DNA of 64,000 bases from Balaenoptera acutorostrata. Taxonomy: Eukaryota; Chordata; Mammalia; Artiodactyla; Balaenopteridae. Every line of letters begins with the position of its first letter. The first letter of the stretch is position 1. Position numbers and translations under genes: made by a program. Positions 34,414 to 46,399 of this stretch are shown one piece after another. The notes beneath the pieces are model-generated. The model saw only the letters and a program-made list of their open reading frames with translations. It was not told where the DNA came from and made no database searches. The stretch is taken from the NCBI RefSeq assembly GCF_949987535.1, contig NC_080081.1:34264428-34328427 (forward strand), read 5' to 3'.

Positions 34414-37400
34414 ATATTAATAGGAACATACATAGCGATAATTACCTTAAATGTGAATGGATTAAATGCTGCAACCAAAAGACATAGGCTCGCTGAATGG
34501 ATACAAAAACAAGACCTATATATATATTGTCTACAAGAGACCCACTTCAGACCTAGGGACACATACAGACCAAAAGTGAGGGGATGGAAAAAGATATTCC
34601 AAGCAAATGGAAATCAAAAGAAAGCTGGAGTAGCAATACTCATATCAGATTAAATAGACTTTAAAATAAAGACTATTACAAGAGACAAGGAAGAACACTA
34701 TATAATGATCAAGGTATCAATCCAAGAATATATAACAATTATAAATATACATGCATCCGGCATCATAGGAGCACCACAATACATAAGGCAAATGCTAACA
34801 GCTCTAAAAGAGGAAATCGGCAGTAACACGATAATAGTGGGGGACTTTAACACCTCATTTACACCAATGGACAGATCATCCAGACAGAAAATTAATAAGG
34901 AAACACAAGCTTTAAATGACTCAATAGACCGGATAGATTTAGTTGATATTTAGAGGACATTCCATCTGAAAACAGCAGATTACACTTTCTTCTCAAGTAC
35001 ACACAGCACATTCTCCAGGATAGATCACATCTTGGGTCACAAATCAAGCCTCAGTAAATTTAAGAAAATTGAAATTATATCAAGCATCTTTTCCAACCAA
35101 AACGCCATGAGATTAGAAATAAATTACAGGGGAAATAACATAAAAAGCACAAACACATGGAGGCTAAAAGATACATTACTAAATAACCAAGAGATCACTG
35201 AAGAAATCAAAGAGGAAATCAAAAAATACCTGGAGACAAATGACACTGAAAACATGATGATTCAAATCCTACGGGATGCAGCAAAAGCAGTTCTAAGAGG
35301 GAAGTTTATTGCAATACAATTCTACCTTAAGAAACAAGAAAAATATCAAATAAACAATCTAACCTTGCACCTAAAGGAACTAGAGAAAGAAGAACAAACA
35401 AAACCCAAAGTTAGTAGAAGGAAAGAAATCATAAAGATCAGAGCAGAAATAAATGAAATAGAAACAAAGAAAACAATAGCAAAGATCAATAAAACTAAAG
35501 GCTGGTTCTTTGAGAAGATAAACAAAATTGATAAACCTTTAGCCAGACTCATCCAGAAAAAGAGGGAGAGGACTCAAATCATTAAAATTAGAAATGAAAA
35601 ATAAGAAGTTACAATGGACACCACAGAAATACAAAGCATCCTAAGAGACTACTACAAGCAACTCTATGCCAATAAAATGGACAACCTGGAAGAAAGGGGC
35701 AAATTCTTAGAAAGGTATAAACTTCCAATACTGAACCAGGAAGAAACAGAAAATATGAACAGACAAATCACAAGTAACGAAATTGAAACTGTGATTAAAA
35801 ATCTTTCAGCAAACAAAAGACCAGGACCAGATGGCTTCACAGGTGAATTCTATCAAACACTCAGAGAAGAGCTAACACCCATCCTTCTCAAACTCTTCCA
35901 AAAAATTGCAGAGGAAGGAACACTCCCAAACTCATTCTATGAGGCCACCATCACCCTGATACCAAAAGCAGACAAAGATGTCACAAAGAAAGAAAACTAC
36001 AGGCCAATATCACTGATGAATATAGACGCAAACTCCTCAACAGAATACTAGCAAACAGAATTCAACAACACATTAAAAAGATCATACACCATGATCAAGT
36101 GGGATTTATCCCAGGGATGCAAGGATTATTCAATATACACAAATCAATCAATGTGATACACCATATTAACAAATTGAAGGAGAAAAACCATGTGATCATA
36201 TCAATAGATGCAGAAAAAGCTTCTGACAAAATTCAACATCAATTTCTGATAAAAACTCTCCAGAAAGTGGGCAGAGAGGGAACCTACCTCAACATAATCA
36301 AGACCATATATGACAAAACCACAACAAACATCATTCTCAATGGTGAAAAACTGAAAGCATCTCCTCTAAGATCAGGAACAAGACAAGGATGTCCACTCTC
36401 ACCACAATTATTCAACATAGTTTTGTAAGTCCTAGCCACTGCAATCAGAGAAGAAAAAGAAATTTAAAAAATACAATTTGAAAAAGAAGAAGTAAAAGTG
36501 TCACTGTTTGCAGATGACATGATACTATACATAGAGAATCCTAAAGGTGCCACCAGAAAACTACTAGAGCTAATCAATGAACTTGGTAAAGTTTCAGGAT
36601 ACAAAATTAATGCACAGAAATCTCTTGCATTCCTATACACTAACAAGGAAAGATCAGAAAAAGAAATTAAGGAAACAATCCCATTCACCATTGCAACAAA
36701 AAGAATAAAATACCTAGGGATAAACTTACCTAAGGAGGTAAAGACCTGTACTCAGAAAACTATAAGACACAGATGAAAAAAATCAAAGATGACACAAACA
36801 GATGGAGAGATATACCATCTCCTTGGATTGGAAGAATCAGTATTGTGAACATGACTATACTACCCAAAGCAATCTACAGATTCAATGCAATCCCTATCAA
36901 ATTACCAGTAGCATTCTTTTTACAGAACAAGAACAAAAAATCTTAAAATTCATAGGGAGACACAAAAGACCCCAAATAGCCAAAGCAGTCTTGAGGGAAA
37001 AAAACGGAGCTGGAGGAATCAGACTCCCTGACTTCAGACTACACTACAAAGCTACAGTAATTTAGACAATATGTTACTGGCACAAAAACAGAAATGTAGA
37101 TCAATGGAACAGGATAGAAAGCCCAGAGATAAACCCACGCACCTATGGTCAACTAATCTATGACAAAGGAGGCAAGGATATACAATGGAGAAGAGAAAGT
37201 CTCTTCAATAAGTGGTGCTGGGAAAACAGGACAGCTACATGTAAAAGAATGAAATTAGAACACTTCCTAACACCATACACAAAAATAAACTCAAAATAGG
37301 TTAAAGACCTAAATATAAGACTGGACATTCTAAAACTCTTAGAGGAAAACATAGGAAGAACACTTTTTGACATAAATCACAGCAAGATCTTTTTGGATGC

Positions 37401-38245
37401 ACCTCCTAGAGTAATGGAAATAAAAACAAAAAGAGCAAATGGGACCTAATGAAACTTAAAAGCTTTTGCACAGCAAAGAAACTATAAACAAGATGAAAAG
37501 ACAACCCTCAGAATGGGAGAAAATGTTTGCAAATGAAGCAACTGACAAAAGATTAATCTCCAAAATATATAAACAGCTCATGTAGTTCAATATTAAAAAA
37601 AGAAACAACCCAATCAAAAAATGGGAAGAAGACCTAAATAGACATTTCTCCAAAGAAGACATACAGATGGCCAAGAGGCACATGAAAAGCTGCTCAACAT
37701 CACTAATTATTAGAGAAATGTAACTCAAAACTACAATGAGTTATCACCTCACACTGGTTAGAATGGGCATCATCAGAAAATCTACAAACAACAAATGCTG
37801 GAGAGGGTGTGGAGAAAAGGGAACCCTCTTGCACTGTTGGTGGGAATGTAAATTGATACAGCCACTATGGAGAACAGTATGGAGGTTCCTTAAAAAACTA
37901 AAAATAGAATTACCATATGACCCAGCAATCCCACTACTGGGCATATACCCTGAGAAAACCATAATTCAAAAAGAGTCATGTGGGCTTCCCTGGTGGCACA
38001 GTGGTTGGGAGTCTGCCTGCCAATGCAGGGGACGCGGGTTCGAGCCCTGGTCTGGGAGGATCCCACATGCCGCGGAGCAACTGGGCCCGTGAGCCACAAT
38101 TACTGAGCCTGTGCATCTGAAGCCTGTGCTCCTCAACAAGAAAGGCCGCGATGGTGAGAGGCCCGCACATTGCAATGAGGAATGGCCCCCGCTTGCCACA
38201 ACTAGAGAAAGCCCTCGCACAGAAACGAAGACCCAACACAGCCAT

Positions 38246-38277
<32 letters not shown>

Positions 38278-38535
38278 GAGTCATGTACCACAATGTTCAT
38301 TGCAGCCCTATTTACAATAGCCAGGACATGGAAGCAACCTAAGTGTCCATCAACAGATGAATGGATAAAGAAGACGTGACACATATATACAGTGGAATAT
38401 TACTCAGCCATAAAAAGGAGCAAAATTGGGTCATTTGTAGAGACATGGATGGACCTAGAGACTATCATACAGAGTGAAGTAAGTCAGAAAGAGAAAAACA
38501 AATATTGTATGTTAACGCACATATGTGGAATCTAG
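34414..38535 (+). pseudogene. L1-B ORF2 (endonuclease-reverse transcriptase), heavily disrupted
   Basis: The start codon is ATA (34414-34416) where L1-A has ATG. Stops occur at 34651-34653, 34951-34953, 35602-35604, 36426-36428 and 37063-37065, with more downstream. Frameshifts lie near 36010-36030, 36740, 36905 and between 37065 and 37736. In the endonuclease the conserved Ser-Asp-His of the active site reads Ser-Asn-Gln (35092-35100). RT motif FADD is kept at 36507-36518, and the C-terminal CWRGC...H...C motif is kept at about 37797-37850. A SINE interrupts the gene at 37982-38272 and the end (normal GI-stop) is at 38533-38535. Confidence 0.94.
37968..38286 (+). mobile_element. CHR-type SINE inserted in L1-B ORF2
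   Basis: A SINE of about 290 bp (37982-38272) is flanked by perfect 14 bp repeats (aaaaagagtcatgt at 37968-37981 and 38273-38286). A box tggcacagtgg and B box ggttcgagccc are intact, and the tail ends in a run of about 18 A. Its body closely matches the SINE at 502-814, so both belong to the same subfamily. The perfect duplication and pure A tail suggest it is the younger of the two insertions in L1-B. Confidence 0.96.
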
Positions 38536-38975
38536 GACAATGGTACAGATGAACCAGTTTGCAAGGCAGAGATAGAGACACAGATGTAGAGAACAAACAT
38601 ATGGACACCACGGAGGGGAAGAGGGGTTGGGGGGTGGTGGTGGTGGGATGAATTGGGAGATTGGGATTGACATATAAACACTAATATGTATAAAATAGAT
38701 AACTAATAAGAACCTGCTGTATGAAAATTAAATAAATAAAATTAAATTAAAAAAATACAAAGACCTACTGTATAACACAAGGAACTATATTCAGTATCAT
38801 GTAATAACCTGTAATGAATAACCTGTAATGGAAATGAATCTGAAAATATATATACATACATGTATGTATAACTGAATCTCTTTGCTGTATACCTGAAACT
38901 AACATTGTAAATTAACTATACTTCAGTTTAAAAGAATGGTTAATAAAAAAAAAAAGTTAACATATTTGGAAAAAA
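38536..38975 (+). other. L1-B 3' UTR with two consecutive L1 3' ends
   Basis: A G-rich tract (38615-38647, four or more runs of at least three G) follows the ORF2 stop. A first 3' end, 'ataagaacctgctgt' plus an A-rich tail, ends at about 38755. A second 3' end ('gacctactgtataacacaag', 'tctctttgctgtatacctga', 'actatacttcag', tail) then runs to about 38975. The first matches the short fragment at 18.5 kb and the second matches the L1 tails at 16.8 and 20.3 kb. Confidence 0.8.
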
Positions 38976-38990
38976 AAGATTTCAGAAATG

Positions 38991-40670
38991 AAGCCATTCC
39001 TCTGTGGTCAAATTCTTAAACATGATCACAGGATTGGATTATTGACAAGGAGTGAAACTGAAGGTATTTAGAGGGTCAAGAAACACTGAGGCTATAGCCT
39101 TAGCTTTGTTATGTAGGAAACTGAAATTGTTCAAGATGATACTAGCAGGCAGAGTGGAAGGCAACAGGATGAGTTAATTGTCTCAGTGTTTGAAGACCAC
39201 TGCACATTGCTGAGTGCATGGGAAGTCCATACAAGGAAAATGAGAGGTCTGTAAATGCATACAGTGGTCCATGACATGGGCAAGTTTCATGAGCAAGAAG
39301 ATGAAAAGGTGTTTTAAAAAAAGATATTTAGGATACATGTCATTTGCGGAGTTAACAATGGAAGGATTGCTGTAGGTAATAAGTACAGGTAAAGAAGAGC
39401 ATATCGAAATGCGGGGTGGGAGTTGGGAAGATTAGTGCCTGTGTGTGGAGGAGATGGGAATCCTATATTTGGGTAGAACTTAGATGATAAGGACAGAAGG
39501 TCTGTATACAACTAACTAGTCTCTGGTTCCAACTGGTACTAATCCAAGTGGTATCAAGCCCTGGTCCCTATAGGCCACTATCTTGTCCCTTGATTGGCAT
39601 CAAATTTGGCATATTGAAAGCTCCATTTCCTATTTACTCTGTGCTTACAAGTGCAGTAACATATATGTTACTATCTTCAACCCCTTTAAGTCTCTCATTC
39701 TGTCCCATCAATTCACAAATCTAGAGTCAAAATTAAGAAGGAAAATTCAACTTGTGCTGAATGCAAAATTCACAAAAGCAAAATATTTCTATCACTTTTG
39801 TGTATGTATGAATATACTGTGCCTTTTACTCGATCAGACCCATCCACGCATTCTGCAGACAGCACCAATGAGAGGGAGCTCTGTGCATCAGGCAGGCTTG
39901 TTCTCAGCCAAAGGTCTATGTCCTCTTGTCTTGTTCTGCCCTTGTCCTTGCCCCATTCCTTGCCTCTAACTCCACTACTGAGTTTGTCTAGCCCCTGACC
40001 TTTTAGATTTCATCTTCCACTCCAGACCCTAAATTTATTCCTTAGAACTGGTGACAGATTTAGCGTCTTTAGTATGCTCTTTTGTGTTTCCATCTCCAGT
40101 GTGATTTTATGCTGATCTTTGTCTACATGTGTTTATGGATGCACACACACTAAGTAACTACCCTCCAGATCAAATCTGCTAGTAGGCATTCACCTAGCCA
40201 AAGTGGTCAGAGTTAAACACTTCACCATCCTGAGGGATTAATAACGAAGTCCCCTTCATCCCTAATCTAATCATTCATATTTGACATTATATTCCCTCAA
40301 CTCTCTGCTCTTGTCTAAGGGAGGATCTGTTAATCTGGTAATGCAATATAATCCAGTCTGTCACTAGTTCAAGTGTGCTAGTGGAATTTCTCCTAAGAGT
40401 TAAATACATATTTTAATTTGGTCTTCTCTGGATTTTGTTATTTAAGTGTTAAAATTTCTGTTAAGTAGAGGGAGGACAAGTAATTTGGTAGTAAATGGGG
40501 ACTCCGGGACTATTAAACCTTTCAGGATGGAGACCCACCCACTCGAAATACCGAGTGAATTTTTTGTTTTACCTGTTTCACCACTGAAGAAATCCACAGG
40601 CAGGAAAGCAGATGGGGAGTAGAAATAGCACAATGAGACACATGACTACAAATCAACAATATTGTTAAAA
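38991..40670. other. Intergenic DNA after L1-B
   Basis: No gene or clear repeat. A 128-codon plus frame at 39583-39969 has no recognised domain and looks like chance. Confidence 0.5.
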
Positions 40671-40675
40671 ATAGG

Positions 40676-40862
40676 TGCTCTGCATTTGCAGCAACATGGA
40701 TGGACCTAGAGATTGTCATACTAAGTGAAGTAAGTCAGACAGAGAAAGATAAATTTCATGTATCTCTTGTATATGGAATCTAAAAAAAACAAAAAAAGAT
40801 ACAAATGAACTTATTTACAGAAGAGAATAGATTCACAGACACAGAAAACAAACTTATAAGAC
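40676..40862 (+). repeat. L1 fragment lacking a 3' tail
   Basis: Sense L1 sequence from the end of ORF2 into the 3' UTR: 'gcaacatggatggacctaga', 'gaagtaagtcagacagaga', 'tatatggaatctaaaaaa', 'gatacaaatgaacttattta'. It stops at 'aaacaaacttataag' with no G-rich tract or poly(A). Confidence 0.85.
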
Positions 40863-40879
40863 TTAACTGCATTAACACA

Positions 40880-41045
40880 CTTTATTGTCACATTTCTATG
40901 AGTACTTACTTAGTTATCACCATTCACTCATAAATAAATGGAGGAACAGAGAAGTTAAGTAACTTGCTCACAACACACAGGTAATAAATAATAGAGCAGA
41001 GCTCAAATTCAGGAATTTTCACTCAGAGGCTGCATTTTGATTCTT
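40880..41045 (-). repeat. MIR, minus strand
   Basis: Reverse-complement MIR blocks 'ggaacagagaagttaagtaa', 'cttgctcacaacacacag' and 'agagcagagctcaaattcag' appear in order. Confidence 0.85.
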
Positions 41046-42585
41046 CTACCGAGCTGCCTATAAAAGGGACAGTGAAAATGAGATACCTCCCAACTCCAGC
41101 CCCTGTTCCTTCGAGCAAGTGGGAGACATAATAGCAGTATATCTGTTTATATTTCTCTTTGAGGGGAGCCCTACCATGAACTGGGAAGGGGACGGTGCCT
41201 TGTTGGTACTCAGGTAAAATGTAGAAAAGAGTGAAAAATGACTACTAATAAAATTTAATCCCAGGAAATGCCAGTTGCCTGCTGTAAGTGCATATAACTC
41301 CTCAGTATCAATGAAAGATAAACACTGAGCCTTCACAGGAAGCTACTTGGTTTGGGTTGCAATAATTTTCGACATTCAGGAAACTGGCAGTGCATACAGA
41401 AACATAAAGGACTTCTATTGTACTTCTCAGTGGTGATAAAATATTCCAGAAATAAATATTTCACTTTGTTCCCTTCTTAGTCAAATTATCCTTGCTGCTT
41501 CAATAGATTTTTCTAGTATTTAGGGCAACCTGTCCTAACCTCAGTTGGAAGAAAATGAGAAAGACTCCCTATATACAAGATAAGACAAATCTAATAGTTG
41601 TGTTTGCAAACATCAAATAGCAGTGGGCTCAAGAAGTGTGATATAAAGCTATCAATTAATTTTGTTGTAACTGTATGCACCTGTGAACAACTGCTTAATT
41701 AAAGAGGCAAACAAATCTCTCTCAATAATACCTCACATTACTTGCACTTATGTGACTGTCAATTAGCTGGAGTGGATAAACACAATTGGAAGAATGCCAT
41801 GTGGACTTCTGGTAAAGGAAAGTAAAAAAAAAAAAAGATATAACCAGGAGATATGGGAATAAAGAAAGGAGGACCCACAAATAAATACGGACAATTCTCT
41901 GTGGCATAAATATCCGTTTCAATAAAGGAAATGAAAGTAGATGCTTTATACTGAAAGGACCAACCTCCCTCAATCACTGGAACAAAGAAAATGAAGCTTT
42001 CATACACAAATATACATCAAAAGGAAAAAGAAGGGAGCATCTGGGCTGCTTGCAAAGACAAGCTTAGCGCTGGTGTTTTATTTCTATATAAAAGAAAGCA
42101 GGATGAATCCCTAGGTTTCTTATCTCTCAAGATAATAATATTCTACCTTAAGGTCTCTCCCAACAATTCTACTTCGTCCACAATTCTTTAGTTCTTTCAA
42201 GAAAACAAACTTTGGTGAATGGGTTGGGGGAGAAAACGTACAACTTGTGAGAAGAGTGAATCAAGGCTCCCTCTGGAAAATGAGATGGGTTATACAAGTT
42301 GGAAATTTCCAGTTGTCAGGCCCGGCTCTGCAGTGATTGATTTTGCTAATTGAAGGGAAAGGACTGTGGAGTTATGAGATTGAAAACTGAACAGGCAACA
42401 TTTGAATCATGATGAAATTACAGCCCACCACTAAAAGCTTCCTCCATCCTTTGTTATCACAGGGGTTAGTGAAATAGTCGTGGCTTTTATCCAGGGACTC
42501 TTGAGGAAAGTTTCAATGATTTCTCAGGAAACCAGATAAAACATTTGCAGTATTACTAGAGAACAATCCCGACAGCCCTCTGAAC
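41046..42585. other. Non-repetitive intergenic DNA
   Basis: No gene recognised. The part at 42300-42540 is not repeat-like and holds homeodomain- and GATA-like cores, but nothing shows function. Confidence 0.45.
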
Positions 42586-42589
42586 CCAC

Positions 42590-42700
42590 AGAGGGTTGGA
42601 AGCTTCTTGAGGGCTGGAGTTACATCTTTTTCTTGGTTTCCTGAGTGCCTAATTTAGTGCCTGGCACTAAGTTAAAACAAACTTAAATGAAAATTATCCT
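42590..42700 (+). repeat. L2 3' end, plus strand
   Basis: 'agcttcttgagggctggagt', 'tttagtgcctggcac' and an 'aacttaaatgaaaat' end follow the L2 3' terminus order. Confidence 0.7.
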
Positions 42701-42977
42701 TTTTTAAGCCCCCTGTTCCACCCTCACCCTTCTAGTTCTTGAGTTTTTGAGGCAGGGATTAGGTTTTATTTTGTAAGTGAAAGCACAGAAATGTAACTGG
42801 GAGAAAGCCAGTCTCACTTAACATAGTGGTTTGCTTTTAAGCCCTTGTTTATCCTGAGACATAAATCTAGAAGAGAAACACTTGAGGGATTGAGTGTCCA
42901 TAGGTGTGGCCCATGTGTATGACCCAAATACCCATATGACTATACACTTTTCTTAACTTTAAAGTAAATGCACCTTT

Positions 42978-43832
42978 TCTTCTTTCTTTCTTTTTTTTTT
43001 TTTTTTTTGGTTAACTTTTGATCCCCTCCACCCATTTCATCCACCCCCCTATCCCCCCATCTTAGACAACCATCAATCTGCCCTCTATACCCATAAACTT
43101 GGTTTTTGTTTTCATTTTTTTGTTTTTGTTTTGATTCCATATACAAGTGAGATCATGTGGTATTTATCTTTTTCTATCTGCCTTATTTCACTTAGCATAA
43201 TGCCTTCAAGATCCATCCATGTTGTCACAAATAGTAAGATTTATTTTTTTTAAAGGTTGAATAATATTCCATTGTTTACCACCTTTTCTTTATTCATTCA
43301 TCCATTGACGGACATTTAGGTTGTTTCCATGTCTTGGCTATCGTAAATAATGATGCAAGAAACATGGGAGTGTAATCTTTTCAAATTAGTGTTTTTATTT
43401 TCTTTAGATAAATACCCAGAAGTGAAATTCCTGAAACATGTCAGTTCTAGTTTTAATTTTTTGAGGAAATGTCATACTTTTTCCCATAGTGGCTGCACCA
43501 ATTTACAGTCCTACCAACAGTGCACATGGGTTCTCTTTTCTCCACATCCTAACAGATGTGAGGTGATAGCTCACTGTGGTTTTGATTTGCATTCCTTGAT
43601 GATTAGTGATCTTGAGAATCTTTTCATGTACCTGTTCATCATCTGTATATCTTCTTTGATAAAATATCTATTCAGATCTTCTGCTCATTTTTTAATTGGA
43701 TTGTTTGTTTGTTTTTTGCTATTAAGCTGTATGAGTTATTTATATATTTTGGATATTAACCCCTTGTAAGACATGATTTGCAAACACTTTTCTCCCACTC
43801 AGTAGATTGCCTTTCACTTTGTTGATGATCAA
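42978..43832 (-). mobile_element. 5'-truncated L1, minus strand
   Basis: A poly-T tract (to about 43008) leads into the reverse complement of an L1 3' UTR and the last part of ORF2. Blocks are 'tgattccatatacaagtgag', 'tccatccatgttgtcacaaa', 'ataatattccattgtttacc', 'catagtggctgcaccaattt', 'ccaacagtgcacatgggttc' and 'gacatgatttgcaaacactt'. The length is about 0.85 kb. The 139-codon plus-strand frame at 43350-43769 is simply antisense to ORF2. No clear duplication is visible. Confidence 0.92.
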
Positions 43833-43899
43833 AGGCACACTTCTAAGGCAAACACAAAGTCATCTTTTAAAATAATGCCTAAAATTACTTGCAGTTAGG

Positions 43900-44095
43900 T
43901 ATCTGTGATAATATGTATCAAATCTGGCCCATCACCTGTCTTTGTAAATAAAGTTTTGTTGGAATGCAGCATGCTAATTTGTTTATGTGTTTTCATGGCT
44001 GCCTTCACACTACTGTGACAGAGTTGATTACAACTATCATATTTATCATCAGGCCCTTTATAGAAAAAGTCAGGTAACCTCTGATATATTTGACG
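43900..44095 (-). mobile_element. MER5-like hAT-Charlie DNA transposon remnant
   Basis: 'aaataaagttttgttggaat', 'catggctgccttcac', 'gacagagttgattac' and 'ggccctttatagaaaaagt' occur in the order of the non-autonomous MER5A element. No transposase is present. Confidence 0.8.
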
Positions 44096-44104
44096 TGATC
44101 ATAA

Positions 44105-44325
44105 TTTTTTTTAATGCTTAGCAAATGTCAGGTACTGTGGTGTATCTCATCATCTCATTTACAAGGTTTATTTCATGAAATTAACACAACAAATATATGC
44201 AGTTGATTTGATTTTTTACCTTCATTTTCACAGTTCAAGTTTAGAGAGGTTAAGTAACTAGACTGTTGTTTAGAGGCCAACCTATCTTAGAAATCTGCTT
44301 TGAGGCTGTGCTGCTGGACTGTTAG
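44105..44325 (-). repeat. MIR, minus strand (diverged)
   Basis: 'catctcatttacaaggttta', 'tttagagaggttaagtaact' and a ctgtgctgctggac end match the minus-strand MIR order. Confidence 0.65.
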
Positions 44326-44439
44326 GTGAAATTCTTGTTTACTCCCTTTGTATTTCAATAATAATCTGTAATTACTTAAGAGGACAATTACCACACAGTT
44401 GCTGTTGTTGATTATTTGTCCTGCCACCTGCCCACTGGA

Positions 44440-44536
44440 CAGAACTGTGACATGTTCATCTCAATCCCTGCACATATCTCAGTGATTGCAACATTGTAGG
44501 TGTCCTGAACTCTTGTTAAATGAATGAGTGAATGCC
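44440..44536 (+). repeat. L2 3' end, plus strand
   Basis: 'cacatatctcagtgattg' and a terminal 'gttaaatgaatgagtgaatg' fit an L2 3' terminus with its tgaa-type tail. Confidence 0.6.
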
Positions 44537-44552
44537 CATATCTGTGTATGCT

Positions 44553-44910
44553 GGTGTAGTAGTCCACTCAAACTGCCATAACAAAGTACCACAGACTGTG
44601 TGGCTTAAAGTACAGAAATGTATTTTCCCATCATTCTGGAAGCTGGAAAGTCCAAGATCAAGGTTCTGATAGGCTTTGGTCTCTGGTGAGGGTCTGCCTG
44701 GCTTGCAAATAACTGCCTCTCACTGTGTCCCTGCATGGTGGAGAGAGAGTTCAAGTGTCTCTTCCACTTCTTATAAGGGCATTAGTTCTATCTGATCAGG
44801 GCTCCACCCTTATAATCTCATTTAACCTTAACCCTTTCCTTAAAGGCACTGTCTCCAATACAGTCACCAAGGGGTTAAGAATTCAACATATATGGTTCAC
44901 ACATTGTGAA
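44553..44910 (-). mobile_element. MaLR-type LTR (MLT1-like), minus strand
   Basis: The reverse-complement LTR order is clear: 'aaactgccataacaaagtac', 'tcattctggaagctgg', 'aagatcaaggttctgatagg', 'ccacttcttataagggcatt', 'ctccacccttataatctca', 'ttaagaattcaacatat'. It is a solo LTR about 350 bp long without internal genes. Confidence 0.85.
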
Positions 44911-46395
44911 CCATCAAATGCCCTTACCATGAATACATTGGCAACAAGCCAGGACATTCCCCAATAATACAATAACAATGCTCTTAAAGAAGAAGATTAT
45001 TGGAAGAGTTTATACAAGATTAATACTATTGTTGGCTTTTTAAAATATTTTTTAACCTTGCCTGTAAAACCTTGTTGACCTGGTGTTTTCTCTCTGAGAA
45101 TTATTTTATACTTCTAACGATTTGTTTTCTTAGAGAGAGAACTACGATTTGCTTGAACCAGTAAGAACTGACAAAGGATATCACAATCTCCCTCCTGTCC
45201 TGCTGGTAGATGACGCTGCTCTCCTATGTGTCCCTGTGACTCCCGTTGACCCTTAAATATACTGTTAAGCACATATTTTAAACATGACAAGATAATCAAT
45301 AAATCTCATAAATATTGATGTCTTACAGAGGAAATGCATCTTCTACCTGAGATCAGCCTATGGAGTGCAGCCCCCACCCAGTCATTCTTCATAAGTCCTA
45401 TAGAAAGTCATTGTCACATTATTTTTGCTTTCTTACTATGTCATTATACTGTGTGTCAAGGATGCCTGTCAGGCACTTGTACCAACAATGTTTTGAAGCC
45501 ATGACATCATTTTGACATTAATTTCCATTTTTCCATTATTCCATAAGAAGCCCCTAACATCTCTTATTTTATGGCAAGCTTTTTACTGTCTAAGAACTCA
45601 GAAATCAACTGTGAATATTGCTTCCATGAAAAAAAAAATACAAAAAAAGACAGGTTGGTTGTTAATTGATGTGCTAAGGATTAGCATAATCTTTGTATAT
45701 CCTGGTAACATGATATACAGTGATTGAACTGATCCCCCCCCTTTAAGTCTCTGCCTAATGACACCCCCATTTTTCAATTCCTTAATAGCCACTAGCCTTA
45801 TGGAAGGAAATCCTTGGCCTCACCAAGTACTTTCATTTTCAGGAATAACTCCAGCGTGAATGAGATAAAACAGTGGGAGCCAGTGATTTTTCAGAGTACT
45901 TTACACTGTCACCCACCCCATCCAAGTCTGTCGCACTTACAGTAAGTGGTTTCACTAAAATCCTTCAGTTTATTGATGCCTCCCTCATCCTTCATTCCAT
46001 GTTTGCATCTGGCTCTGTTGGGATGAACTGTATGTAATATAAAGTGCTGCTCTACATCCTGCAGGAAACCAGGTCTGATTCAGGGGAGTGAGAGCTGCAT
46101 GTGTCCTTGGAGACTTGGCGTGACAGCCTTGTCCTGGTCTTTGAGGAAGCATTTCCTTAACTAAACGGGCTCACTGTGCCCAGATAGGTGACAAAACATA
46201 ACAGTCCATAGTCTGAAAACAAAAAAAAGTAGAGGGATTTAGTAGAAAAGTAAAGATGAGTTCTTATCCTAACTGGTGTCTTATTATATAGGAAATAAGC
46301 GGAATAAGCATTACAGTCTTGAGAATTTGATTTGAGTTTGGACATTTAACATTTTTGTAATAAAATTTAAAAATTCAGGGCTTTTTTGGTGCTCA
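44911..46395. other. Intergenic DNA
   Basis: No gene or clearly named repeat; short poly-A runs (45626-45650) and a C-tract near 45735 are the only notable compositions. Confidence 0.5.
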
Positions 46396-46399
46396 AGCT

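Larger units (their letters stand above)
32154..38990 (+). mobile_element. L1-B: near full-length LINE-1 with two SINE insertions
   Basis: The element lies between perfect 15 bp direct repeats (aagatttcagaaatg at 32154-32168 and 38976-38990). The body is about 6.8 kb, or 6.1 kb without the two SINEs and their duplications. Order: 5' UTR 32169-33042, ORF1 33043-34355 split by a SINE, ORF2 34414-38535 split by another, and a 3' UTR from 38536. Its 5' UTR is shorter and unrelated in detail to that of L1-A, so it belongs to another L1 subfamily. Many stops and frameshifts show long decay. Confidence 0.95.

Noticed and set aside
43350..43769. 139-codon plus-strand frame resembling a membrane protein
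   Set aside because: It is the antisense of the end of L1 ORF2 in a minus-strand L1 fragment.
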